Source: a virus. Taken from it: a stretch of 26,197 bases of DNA. Under the pieces are notes generated by a model. The model was not told the DNA's origin. It worked only from the letters and a program-made list of their open reading frames with translations, and searched no databases. This document shows, in pieces, positions 6,749 through 15,184 of this stretch. Position numbers and translations under genes: made by a program. Within the stretch, counting starts at the first letter, position 1. Each line of letters starts with the position of its first letter. Location of the stretch: IMG/VR virus record IMGVR_UViG_3300018868_000042, positions 1 through 26,197 of that record. One strand, given 5' to 3'.

Positions 6749-9649
6749 ATGACCAAATCAAGAAACCTAGCTAAATTTCCTAAGACTTCTGCAATACAAG
6801 TGCCGAGTGGTGATACTGCTGCACGGCCATCGGGCGCAAACGGATACTTTAGATACAATACATCAACATCTTCTTTTGAAGGTTACTCTAATAATAATTG
6901 GGGTGCTGTTGGTGGTGCAATGTATGTTTCTGCTAATACAGTTTCAGATGCAAATAATATCTCAACAGGATTTTTTGGTTTACCTGCAGGTACAACAGGT
7001 CAAAGACCAGCATATAGTGCCAATGGTTATCTAAGATACAATACCACACTATCTTCATTTGAAGGATTTTCAAGTGGTGTATGGGGTTCTATTGGTGGTT
7101 CTTCTTCTGCTGGTCTGGCTGGATGGTCAGTAATTAATTCCAATTATGCTGTTGGCAACAATGTTCAATTAATTGCCAACACAACCACCGCAGGATTCAC
7201 AGTAACATTGCCTGCATCGCCTGTGTCCGGTAATACTGTTGTTATTACTGATGGTTCTATTATATCGGTTGGTTGGTCAAATAATAATGTTACTGTTGCT
7301 CGTAACGGTTCAACTATTTTAGGTTTCGCAGATGATTTAGTATTGAACATATCTCGTTCTACTACAACTTTAGTATATGATGGTGGTACATGGCAAGTTT
7401 CTTCTACTGTTGGACCAAAAGGTTCTGATGGTTCTCCAGGTGCTGCTGGTGCTAATGGTACTCCTGGTTCTGCTGGTGCTAACGGTACTAACGGTACCAT
7501 TGGTGTTGATGGTGTTGGTGCTAATGCTACACAAAGAAATTATCGATTTAATTCTACCAATAATCAAACTATATTCATTGGTACAGATGCTTACAGTCAA
7601 ACATTAAGTTATAATGTTAATGCTGTTTCTGTATATCTCAATGGTGTTTATTTAAGACCAACAGAAGATTATGTTGCTAATAATGGCACGACAATCTATT
7701 TGAATTCTGGCACATTAGCCAATGATGCTTTAGATGTTGTTTCATTCCAAAGTATGTCATTGACCGCAGCACAGAATACTATTACAACATTTGTATATAC
7801 TGCAAGCAATAATCAAACATCTTTTGGTGGTGCAGATATTAATGGTAGAACATTAGATTATAACCAAAACAATCTTTTTGTAACACTTAACGGTCTTACA
7901 CTTAGAAGTGGTGTTGATTATTTACAATCAAACACATCATATATTGCATTGACTTCTGGCGCATTAGCAAACGATGAAGTTAGTATTGTGGCCTTTGGGG
8001 CATTTCAATTACCAGGTACTGCAAACACAATAAGCAATTATTTCTATACTGCTAATTCAGGACAAACAATATTTACCGGCAATGATATTTACGGAAGTCC
8101 TTTGAGTTACAATGGCGGCAATTTAATTGTTACGAGAAACGGTTCTACTCTCAGAAACAAAATAGATTATACTGCATTAAGTGGTACATCAATTACATTA
8201 AACAATCCAGCATATGCTAATGATGAAATTGGTATTCTTACTTTTACTTCATTTATTACTTCTGCAAATACTGATTATCGTTATCTTAGTAAAATTGCTG
8301 ATGATGTTTATACTGCAAACATTACATCAACGGCTACAGGATATTTTCAAGTACCACAAGGTACTACTGCACAAAGACCTGCGGCAACTTCTGCTGGTTT
8401 AATTCGTTATAATACTTCATTAAATTCATTAGAATCAGCAAACGGAACAGCGTGGTCAAATGTAGGATCCGGTTCATCATCAAGTGGTGGTGGTGGAGGT
8501 GTTACATGGACGCCAACAGTTCAGAATACAAGTTTTATAGCAGTAAAAAATAATGGATACTTAGTAAACACCGCAACAGGAAATGTAACAGTAACTTTAC
8601 CGGCATCACCAACAGTAGGTGATAATATTACTTTTGTGGATTATGGTGGAAATTTTAGTGCTAACGCATTAATATTTTATCCTAACGGCAGTAAAATTAA
8701 TGCAAATACAATTAACGTTGCATTAACAACAAGCACAGCATCCATTGGACTTGTTTACACAGATAATAATAAAGGCTGGATTGCATACAACGGATTTCAA
8801 AGTTCACCAATTGGAAACTACAATGTTGAATATTTGATTGTCGCTGGAGGAGGCGGCGGTTCTTCTGGTTATTGCTCTGGTGGAGGTGGTGCAGGTGGTA
8901 TGTTAACTGGTGTAACCCCAATTGCTTCCGGTACAGCATATTCAATTTCAGTTGGTGCTGGTGGAACAGGTGTCACCGGTGGATCAGGTTGGCCAAATGC
9001 AAAAGGAACTAGTGGATCAAATTCTTCTTTTGCTTCATTAACATCCATTGGTGGTGGCGGCGGTGCAGGTAATAATTCAGGAAATGGATTAAACGGTGGC
9101 TCTGGTGGTGGCGGAGCCAGCGTTAGTCAAGGTGTTGGAGGATCAGGAACCGCAGGACAAGGAAATCCAGGAGGATCAAATAATAGTCAAAGTATTTCAC
9201 ATGGTGGTGGTGGTGGCGGTGGTGCAGGTGCATCAGGTGGAACAGGAACAACTGCACAAGGTGGTGATGGCGGAATAGGATTAACAACAAGTATTACCGG
9301 CACATCAACATATTATGCTGGAGGTGGTGGTGGTGGAACATATTATTATAATGGTTCTGGCTCCGGAAATGGACCGGCCGGTGCTGGAGGTTTGGGTGGC
9401 GGCGGAGCCGGAGGAAGATATTCCGGTGCTCCAGCAATAGGTACATCAGGTTCAACAAACCTTGGAGGTGGCGGCGGCGGTGGAGCAGGATTCGATTCAC
9501 CAACAATTTCTTATAATGGTGGAAATGGCGGATCTGGTTTTGTAGTTGTTCGTTATCTTGGACCACAGAGAGCTTCAGGTGGAGCAATATCGATTTCTGG
9601 TGGATACACCATACATACATTTACCGGTTCAGGAACCTTTACGGCTTAA
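6749..9649 (+). CDS. Large composite fibre protein with glycine-rich adhesin C-terminus
   Basis: 966 residues, more than twice its paralogs. Order of parts: MTKSRNLAKF; QRP-type modules at about 18-56 and 78-117 (RYNTSTSSFEGY...WGAVGG and RYNTTLSSFEGF...WGSIGG); a TLPASP beta domain at about 126-219; a collagen-like Gly-X-Y stretch at 222-257 (GPKGSDGSPGAAGANG onward); three GQTxF beta modules at about 265-501; a third QRP module at about 532-580; a second TLPASP domain at about 590-690; the Gly-rich region at about 695-925; and the shared C-terminus (HTFTGSGTFTA). From about residue 532 onward it matches the shorter class A proteins, so it looks like one of them with a long stalk added in front. 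It probably forms a longer fibre presenting the same kind of tip. The gap to the previous gene is 9 bases and there is no evident ribosome site. Confidence 0.85.
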   Translation: MTKSRNLAKFPKTSAIQVPSGDTAARPSGANGYFRYNTSTSSFEGYSNNNWGAVGGAMYVSANTVSDANNISTGFFGLPAGTTGQRPAYSANGYLRYNTTLSSFEGFSSGVWGSIGGSSSAGLAGWSVINSNYAVGNNVQLIANTTTAGFTVTLPASPVSGNTVVITDGSIISVGWSNNNVTVARNGSTILGFADDLVLNISRSTTTLVYDGGTWQVSSTVGPKGSDGSPGAAGANGTPGSAGANGTNGTIGVDGVGANATQRNYRFNSTNNQTIFIGTDAYSQTLSYNVNAVSVYLNGVYLRPTEDYVANNGTTIYLNSGTLANDALDVVSFQSMSLTAAQNTITTFVYTASNNQTSFGGADINGRTLDYNQNNLFVTLNGLTLRSGVDYLQSNTSYIALTSGALANDEVSIVAFGAFQLPGTANTISNYFYTANSGQTIFTGNDIYGSPLSYNGGNLIVTRNGSTLRNKIDYTALSGTSITLNNPAYANDEIGILTFTSFITSANTDYRYLSKIADDVYTANITSTATGYFQVPQGTTAQRPAATSAGLIRYNTSLNSLESANGTAWSNVGSGSSSSGGGGGVTWTPTVQNTSFIAVKNNGYLVNTATGNVTVTLPASPTVGDNITFVDYGGNFSANALIFYPNGSKINANTINVALTTSTASIGLVYTDNNKGWIAYNGFQSSPIGNYNVEYLIVAGGGGGSSGYCSGGGGAGGMLTGVTPIASGTAYSISVGAGGTGVTGGSGWPNAKGTSGSNSSFASLTSIGGGGGAGNNSGNGLNGGSGGGGASVSQGVGGSGTAGQGNPGGSNNSQSISHGGGGGGGAGASGGTGTTAQGGDGGIGLTTSITGTSTYYAGGGGGGTYYYNGSGSGNGPAGAGGLGGGGAGGRYSGAPAIGTSGSTNLGGGGGGGAGFDSPTISYNGGNGGSGFVVVRYLGPQRASGGAISISGGYTIHTFTGSGTFTA

Positions 9650-9664
9650 GATATGAGTAAAACA
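9611..9664 (+). repeat. Gene-junction direct repeat, copy 1
   Basis: A 54-base segment spanning the 3' end of the 966-residue gene, its stop, the 3-base spacer and the first codons of the next gene. It matches 10874-10927 at 53 of 54 positions by eye; the difference is C versus A within the GAAC(C/A)TTT stretch. It is the most similar long DNA stretch I found in the array and a natural site for homologous recombination between neighbouring genes. Confidence 0.8.
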
Positions 9665-10912
9665 TCGACACTAGCAGATATCGTTTCAGCAAATTCTACA
9701 TTGATTGTTCCTACTGGAGGCACATCAAGTAGGCCTTCAGCTAATGCTGGTTCAATTCGTTTCAATACAGATTTAGGTACATTAGAAAGTGCTAATGGAA
9801 CGGCATGGGCCAATGTGGGTTCAGGTTCAGCAAGTAGTTCTAGTGGCGGTGGACTTTCATGGCAAACAGTTCAAAATACAAGTTTTATTGCTGTTGCTGG
9901 AAATGGTTATCTTGTTAATACGGCATCATCAAATGTAATCACAACTTTACCCGCAAGTCCAACATTTGGCCAACAAATACAATTCTTAGATTATGGTGGT
10001 TACTTGAGTGTAAATGGTTTAATCATATACGCCAACGGAAATAAAATTTTAGGTAACACAGCCAATGCAACATTAACAACCAATACTTCAACAGTAGGAA
10101 TCATTTACACAGATTCAAATAAAGGATGGATTCCTTATTCTGGATTTACGACATCACCAATTGGAAATTATAATGTTGAATCATTCGTGCTTGCCGGTGG
10201 TGGAGGAAATAACTATACGGCTGGCGGTGGGGCTGGAGGATTATTATCATCTTCACTCACAGCTGTTATTCCAGGAATTTCTTATACCGTTACTGTGGGT
10301 GCTGGAGGTGCTGTTTCTGGTAGCGGAACTTCATCGAGTTTTAATAATTTAACGGCAGTAGGTGGTGGTGGCGGCCAAGATGGATCTCGTAATGCTATTG
10401 CTGGTGGTAGCGGCGGAGGTTCTAGATACTCTGATCGACCAGGAGGATTAGGAACTTCGGGACAAGGATATCCAGGTGGTGTTGGTTCTGATGGATTAGT
10501 TGCTACAACTCCTTCAGGTGGTGGCGGTGGTGCAGGAGGTACTGGAGGTAATGCAGCTGGAAGTCCAGGTTATGGTGGTGTAGGAGGAGTTGGTATTGCA
10601 TCTTCATTTAATGGATCATCAACTTATTATGCTGGCGGTGGAGCCGGTGGTGCCGATGGTGGCGGTGGCGGCAATACAGGTGGTAACGGCGGCGGCGGTC
10701 CAAGCGGTGCTTCAGGAGTAGCAGGAACTCCAGGATCAACCAACCTTGGTGGCGGCGGTGGAGGAGGTTCTGCTGGTCCAGGACAAACGGGCGGATCAGG
10801 TAGAGTTATGATTCGTTACCTTGGCGGACAAAGAGGTGTAGGTGGTACTGTTACATCATCCGGTGGTTACACAATACATACATTTACCGGTTCAGGAACA
10901 TTTACGGCTTAA
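9653..10912 (+). CDS. Glycine-rich putative adhesin, class A (shortest)
   Basis: 419 residues. MSKTSTLADI; a QRP-type module at about 19-58 (VPTGGTSSRPSANAGSIRFN...WANVGSG); a TLPASP beta domain at about 69-172 (LSWQTVQNTSFIAVAGNGY, TTLPASPTFGQ, GWIPYSGFTTSPIGNY); Gly-rich region at about 178-390; C-terminus MIRYLGGQRGVGG...IHTFTGSGTFTA. The N-terminal two domains are closest to those of the following gene (10916). The start lies 3 bases after the previous stop (TAAGATATG) with no ribosome site in range, suggesting reinitiation after termination. Function is inferred as for its paralogs. Confidence 0.85.
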   Translation: MSKTSTLADIVSANSTLIVPTGGTSSRPSANAGSIRFNTDLGTLESANGTAWANVGSGSASSSSGGGLSWQTVQNTSFIAVAGNGYLVNTASSNVITTLPASPTFGQQIQFLDYGGYLSVNGLIIYANGNKILGNTANATLTTNTSTVGIIYTDSNKGWIPYSGFTTSPIGNYNVESFVLAGGGGNNYTAGGGAGGLLSSSLTAVIPGISYTVTVGAGGAVSGSGTSSSFNNLTAVGGGGGQDGSRNAIAGGSGGGSRYSDRPGGLGTSGQGYPGGVGSDGLVATTPSGGGGGAGGTGGNAAGSPGYGGVGGVGIASSFNGSSTYYAGGGAGGADGGGGGNTGGNGGGGPSGASGVAGTPGSTNLGGGGGGGSAGPGQTGGSGRVMIRYLGGQRGVGGTVTSSGGYTIHTFTGSGTFTA

Positions 10913-10927
10913 GATATGAGTAAAACA
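10874..10927 (+). repeat. Gene-junction direct repeat, copy 2
   Basis: Second copy of the junction repeat at 9611-9664. It covers the end of the 419-residue gene, TAAGAT, and the first codons (ATGAGTAAAACA) of the 435-residue gene. Both copies keep the same 3-base spacer between stop and start. Confidence 0.8.
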
Positions 10928-12223
10928 AGAAACCTAGCTAATTCAGCACCACAATTTAATTCACTAATTGTTCCTACTGGCAATACAGCACAGAGGCCAA
11001 CTGTTACTGCCGGACAAATTCGTTTCAATACAGATTTAGGTACATTAGAAAGTGCTAACGGAGTATATTGGGCAAACGTTGGTTCTGGTTCAGCAAGTTC
11101 TGGTGGCGGAGGAATTTCTTGGCAAGCAGTTCAGAATACAAATTTTATTGCTGTTGCAGGAAATGGATATGGAGTTAATACTGCTACAGGAAATGTTGTT
11201 GTTACTTTGCCAGCAAGTCCAACCGCAGGACAACAAATTAATTTATTTGACTATGGTCAAACATTTAGTGCTAATGGCGTAATTATATATTCAAATGGAA
11301 ATAAAATATTAGGTAATACGGCAAATATAACAATACAATCTAGTGGTGCTTCGGTTGGATTAGTTTATTATGATACAATCAAAGGCTGGGTTCCTTATAA
11401 TGGATTTTCAAGTTCAATTATTGGACCTTACACATTAAGTTATTTAATTGTTGCTGGTGGTGGCGGAGGTGCTGGAGGAAGTTATCATGGCGGAGGTGGT
11501 GGTGCTGGAGGAATGTTATCTGGTTTAAATCTTTCTGTTATTCCAGGAACAGGATATTCCGTAGTTGTAGGTGCCGGAGGTGCAGGCGGACCAAGTGCAA
11601 GTGGATCTTCAGGATCAAATTCTTCACTTTATACATTAACTGCAGCATTAGGTGGCGGCGGTGGAGGAAGTTATGTGGGGCCTTTTGCTGGAGGATCAGG
11701 CGGTTCTGGTGGAGGCGGATGTGGAGCCTCTAATACAGGTGCTATTGGGCCAGCAGGAGCCGGTACAGCAGGCCAAGGAAATCCTGGAGGTTCAGGTTCA
11801 TCAAGCACCGCTCCGGCTTATGGAGGAGGAGGAGGCGGTGGTGCTGGAGCATCAGGAACAAACGGAACAGGACCGGCTGGGGGTGCTGGTGGTGCAGGAT
11901 TGCCTTCATCAATAACCGGATCTTCTACATATTATGCCGGCGGCGGCGGCGGAAGCACATATGCTTCAGCTGGTCCTGCTGGAGCTGGAGGTACTGGAGG
12001 TGGTGGAGCTGGAGGAACTCCTGGAGCAGGCGCAGCAGGAGGAACAAATACCGGGGGTGGTGGCGGCGGAGGAGAACGAGGATCTCCAACAACAGGATCA
12101 GGAGGTTCAGGTGTTGTAATTGTTTCTTATCTTGGTGGTCAAAGAGGATCCGGAGGAACTGTTACTATTTCTGGCGGCCAAACAATACATACTTTCAATT
12201 CTTCAGGAACATTTACGGCTTAA
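10916..12223 (+). CDS. Glycine-rich putative adhesin, class A
   Basis: 435 residues. MSKTRNLANS; a QRP-type module at about 19-58 (VPTGNTAQRPTVTAGQIRFN...WANVGSGSASSG); a TLPASP beta domain at about 68-171 (VVVTLPASPTAGQQ, GWVPYNGFSSSIIGPY); Gly-rich region from about 178 to 400; C-terminus SGVVIVSYLGGQRGSGG...IHTFNSSGTFTA. Residues 1-135 are close to those of the 9653 gene, while the variable segments between Gly runs differ freely. This is the pattern expected if the scaffold is kept and the exposed loops are under selection. The start is 3 bases after the preceding stop. Confidence 0.85.
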   Translation: MSKTRNLANSAPQFNSLIVPTGNTAQRPTVTAGQIRFNTDLGTLESANGVYWANVGSGSASSGGGGISWQAVQNTNFIAVAGNGYGVNTATGNVVVTLPASPTAGQQINLFDYGQTFSANGVIIYSNGNKILGNTANITIQSSGASVGLVYYDTIKGWVPYNGFSSSIIGPYTLSYLIVAGGGGGAGGSYHGGGGGAGGMLSGLNLSVIPGTGYSVVVGAGGAGGPSASGSSGSNSSLYTLTAALGGGGGGSYVGPFAGGSGGSGGGGCGASNTGAIGPAGAGTAGQGNPGGSGSSSTAPAYGGGGGGGAGASGTNGTGPAGGAGGAGLPSSITGSSTYYAGGGGGSTYASAGPAGAGGTGGGGAGGTPGAGAAGGTNTGGGGGGGERGSPTTGSGGSGVVIVSYLGGQRGSGGTVTISGGQTIHTFNSSGTFTA

Positions 12224-12226
12224 CAC

Positions 12227-13813
12227 ATGACTATCTATCAAAATAATATTGCAGGCTCAGGATTTTTACAAGGTGCCACAGGTGCTCCAGGTCCAGCAGC
12301 CAACACATTCATTCAAGAATATGAATACATTGCTACACAAGGACAAACGTTATTTTCTGGTAACGACAAATACGGTAATCCAATGTCATATGCTGCCAAT
12401 GGAATTTTTGTTGCATTGAATGGTTCTCTACTAAATGAATTAGAAGAATACTCTGCAATTAATGGCTCATCATTAACATTGAATCAAGCAGCTTCAGCAA
12501 ATGATGAATTAATTGTATATACATTTCCAGCATTTAATGTGGCTAATACATATACACAACAACAAGCCAATACGATATTTTTATCACAGGCAACAGCAAA
12601 CGGAACATTTGCATCTATAGCAAATACATATACTCAAGCACAAGCTAACACAATATTTTTAAAATTAACCGGCGGAACAATTTCTGGTAATGTAAACTTT
12701 GCCAATGGTTCAAACTTTACGGTGCCTGTAGGTAATACTGCTCAGAGGCCTGTTGCGGCTGCAGGATTCATTAGATACAATACGGATTTAAATACACTCG
12801 AATCTGCCAATGCAACGGCGTGGGCCAATGTAGGTTCTGGTTCAGCAAGTTCTGGTGGTTCATCATCAAACGTAGCATCTGTAACAGGTAATGTTTATAT
12901 TAGTTCTGCTGGAGGATTAATTGATGCTTCTAATGCTACATTAGGTTTTGTATTTCCTGCAGGAACATACGCACAAAGGCCAATTGCAACAGCAAATGGC
13001 ACTGCAAGATGGAATACAAGTAACACACAACTAGAAGTTTATGTTGGTGGTGGAATCTGGCAAGCAATTGCATACAGTAGTTATCCAGTTGCAGCATTAA
13101 TTCTTGCTGGTGGTGGAGGCTCTGCTAATTATGGCGGAGGTGGTGCAGGAGGACTTCTTTATGTTGGTTCAACTTATGTTGTTCCAGGAACTCCTTACAC
13201 CGTTACTGTTGGTGGTGGAGGAGCTGCATCATCTTCAGGATCAAATTCATCAGCAATAAATCAATCCGCTATTGGCGGAGGTGGAGGTTACGCTTCTACA
13301 TATACTGCAAGAAGCGGAGGTAGTGGCGCAGGAAACTCTTTTGGTTCGGGATATGGTGGACCAGGATCTGGTACAACTGGCCAAGGAAATCCTGGCGGCC
13401 AAGGAATGGATGGAATTTCGCAATACACTACAGGTGGTGGTGGTGGCGGCGCCGGTGCATCAGGCGGTGCAGCTTCAGGATCACAACCAGGTCCTGCAGG
13501 AAGTGGAGGCACAGGTACAGCTTATTCAATTTCCGGCACTTCAACAACATATGCTGGCGGAGGAGGTGGAGCTTCAAATGCAGGACCACAAGCTGGCGGC
13601 GGTGCTGGTGGTGGAGGTACAGGAAATAATACTGGCGGCACTAATGGTGGCACAAATTTAGGTGGAGGCGGTGGCGGTGGCGGTGGTACCGGAGGTTCAG
13701 GTATTGTAATTATTCAATATGCTGGCACACAAAGAGGTACCGGCGGAACATATACTTACACCGGCGGATATTCTATTCACACCTTCACTTCATCGGCAAC
13801 ATTTACAGCTTAA
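12227..13813 (+). CDS. Glycine-rich putative adhesin, class B, with added N-terminal stalk
   Basis: 528 residues. It lacks the SKxRNLA-type N-terminus; instead it has a short collagen-like GATGAPGPA (16-24), a GQTxF beta module at about 31-103 (IATQGQTLFSGND...SANDELIVYTFPAF), and two copies of the fibre motif TYTQxQANTIFL (108-119 and 134-145), the second followed by GGTISGNVNF. Two QRP-type modules follow at about 165-206 and 240-285, the second like that of the 5405 gene (LIDASNATLGFVFPAGTYAQ). Then come the Gly-rich region at about 295-490 and the C-terminus SGIVIIQYAGTQRGTGG...IHTFTSSATFTA. The different N-terminus suggests a different attachment point from the SKxRNLA group. The start is 3 bases after the previous stop. 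Confidence 0.85.
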   Translation: MTIYQNNIAGSGFLQGATGAPGPAANTFIQEYEYIATQGQTLFSGNDKYGNPMSYAANGIFVALNGSLLNELEEYSAINGSSLTLNQAASANDELIVYTFPAFNVANTYTQQQANTIFLSQATANGTFASIANTYTQAQANTIFLKLTGGTISGNVNFANGSNFTVPVGNTAQRPVAAAGFIRYNTDLNTLESANATAWANVGSGSASSGGSSSNVASVTGNVYISSAGGLIDASNATLGFVFPAGTYAQRPIATANGTARWNTSNTQLEVYVGGGIWQAIAYSSYPVAALILAGGGGSANYGGGGAGGLLYVGSTYVVPGTPYTVTVGGGGAASSSGSNSSAINQSAIGGGGGYASTYTARSGGSGAGNSFGSGYGGPGSGTTGQGNPGGQGMDGISQYTTGGGGGGAGASGGAASGSQPGPAGSGGTGTAYSISGTSTTYAGGGGGASNAGPQAGGGAGGGGTGNNTGGTNGGTNLGGGGGGGGGTGGSGIVIIQYAGTQRGTGGTYTYTGGYSIHTFTSSATFTA

Positions 13814-13815
13814 TT

Positions 13816-15156
13816 ATGGCAACAACAACTCAAACATTATTTGATCAAGCGAACTCAGCAATAACTGGAATTGATGCGTCATTAATCACACTTCAACAAC
13901 AGAGTGATGAATTCAATGTAGTTACTGCGGCAGCCAATACAACCATACCAACAGCCAATGGTAATGTTTCAACTACATCATCAACAGCTGCATATTATAA
14001 CAAAGCTGAATCTGATACATTATACCTTAGCACTTCTGGTGGAACAGTTACAGGAAACATAACGGCTACCGGATTCTTTTATGCTAACGGAGTATCTGTT
14101 GGTGGTGGAAGTGGTGGTGTAGCTGCAGTAAATGGTGTTGTAGATATGAGTGCTGCATATTCATCGTTAATTTTACCTAGAGGAACAACAGCACAAAGGC
14201 CATCTTTTGCGGCTAATGGAGCAATTAGATGGAATTCTTCTAATAATTGGTTAGAAGTTTATACTGGCGAAACAACGCAATGGTCGGTTCTTGCTTATGG
14301 TGGCCAATATTTAATTACTTATTTGATTGCTGCTGGTGGCGGTGGTGGTGGTAGTGACATGGGTGGCGGTGGTGGTGCCGGTGGTTATCTTTCGGGAACA
14401 ACACTCGTTACACCTGGACTTAGTTACACAATTTCTGTTGGTGCTGGTGGCGCTGGAGCTCCTGCCGGCACATATCAAAATAAAGGCATCAATGGTAATG
14501 ATAGCACAATTGGTCGGCTTGTAATAACATCAGTTGGTGGAGGTGGTGGCGGATCTGAATATGGTGGAGGACCTTATCAAGCTGGTGCTTCTGGAGGATC
14601 AGGTGGAGGTGCAGCCGGTGGTCCGGCTAGCGGTGGAGCCGGAACATCCGGCCAAGGATATCCCGGTGGCGGCAACGGAGGAATTTGGTATATGGGTGGC
14701 GGCGGTGGCGCAGGCGGCGTAGGTGCCGGTTCTGGCGGCGTAGCTACCGGAGGAATTGGAATTCAAAATTCTATTCTAGGAACAAATTATTATTGGTGCG
14801 GTGGCGGTGGCGGAGCCGGTTATTCTGTTAATGGAGGTACCGGCGGAGCTGGCGGTGGCGGTGGCGGTGCAGTTGGTTCACCTAACGGCGGTAGTGGCAT
14901 AACTACAGGAGCAACTGGCGGAGGCGGCGCCACAGTAACACAAGCAAATACTCCAGGTGGAAATGCTGGACAGTATACTGGAGGTGGCGGTGGCGGTGGC
15001 GCACATTACAACTTAACCAATCCAGGCGGTAGTGGTGGTTCAGGAATTATTGCTATTACATATGTTGGTCCACAACGAGCCACGGGTGGAACAATTACCA
15101 CCGTTAGCGGCAATCCTGTTCATACTTTTTATAGTTCCAGCACTTTCGTAGCATGA
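13816..15156 (+). CDS. Glycine-rich putative adhesin, class B, last of array
   Basis: 446 residues. The N-terminus (MATTTQTLFDQANSAITGID) is unlike its neighbours and probably helical. It is followed by the tail-fibre motif YYNKAESDTLYLSTSGGTVT (60-79), a QRP-type module at about 118-163 (LPRGTTAQRPSFAANGAIRW, then VLAYGGQY), a Gly-rich region at about 168-412 and the C-terminus GSGIIAITYVGPQRATGG...VHTFYSSSTFVA. A Cys occurs in YYWCGGGGGAGY (about bases 14788-14823), as in the 197 gene. It sits where T4 has wac (fibritin), just before gene 13, but has no fibritin-like coiled coil. Its TGA stop overlaps the late-promoter box for the neck genes. Confidence 0.85.
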   Translation: MATTTQTLFDQANSAITGIDASLITLQQQSDEFNVVTAAANTTIPTANGNVSTTSSTAAYYNKAESDTLYLSTSGGTVTGNITATGFFYANGVSVGGGSGGVAAVNGVVDMSAAYSSLILPRGTTAQRPSFAANGAIRWNSSNNWLEVYTGETTQWSVLAYGGQYLITYLIAAGGGGGGSDMGGGGGAGGYLSGTTLVTPGLSYTISVGAGGAGAPAGTYQNKGINGNDSTIGRLVITSVGGGGGGSEYGGGPYQAGASGGSGGGAAGGPASGGAGTSGQGYPGGGNGGIWYMGGGGGAGGVGAGSGGVATGGIGIQNSILGTNYYWCGGGGGAGYSVNGGTGGAGGGGGGAVGSPNGGSGITTGATGGGGATVTQANTPGGNAGQYTGGGGGGGAHYNLTNPGGSGGSGIIAITYVGPQRATGGTITTVSGNPVHTFYSSSTFVA

Positions 15157-15162
15157 TAAATA
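15155..15162 (+). promoter_or_regulatory. T4-type late promoter box (GATAAATA) for neck/packaging genes
   Basis: One mismatch to TATAAATA. It overlaps the TGA stop of the last adhesin gene and lies 22 bases before the gp13 ATG, leaving room for a short leader with the ribosome site AGAGGGA (15173-15179). Confidence 0.65.
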
Positions 15163-15184
15163 CCCTAATAACAGAGGGATTCAA

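Noticed and set aside
197-15156. A diversity-generating retroelement targeting the adhesins
   Set aside because: No reverse transcriptase is encoded in the window and I saw no template/variable pair with adenine-specific differences. One outside the window cannot be excluded.
13816-15156. T4 wac (fibritin) by position before gene 13
   Set aside because: The protein is Gly-rich, with no long coiled coil or foldon-like C-terminus.
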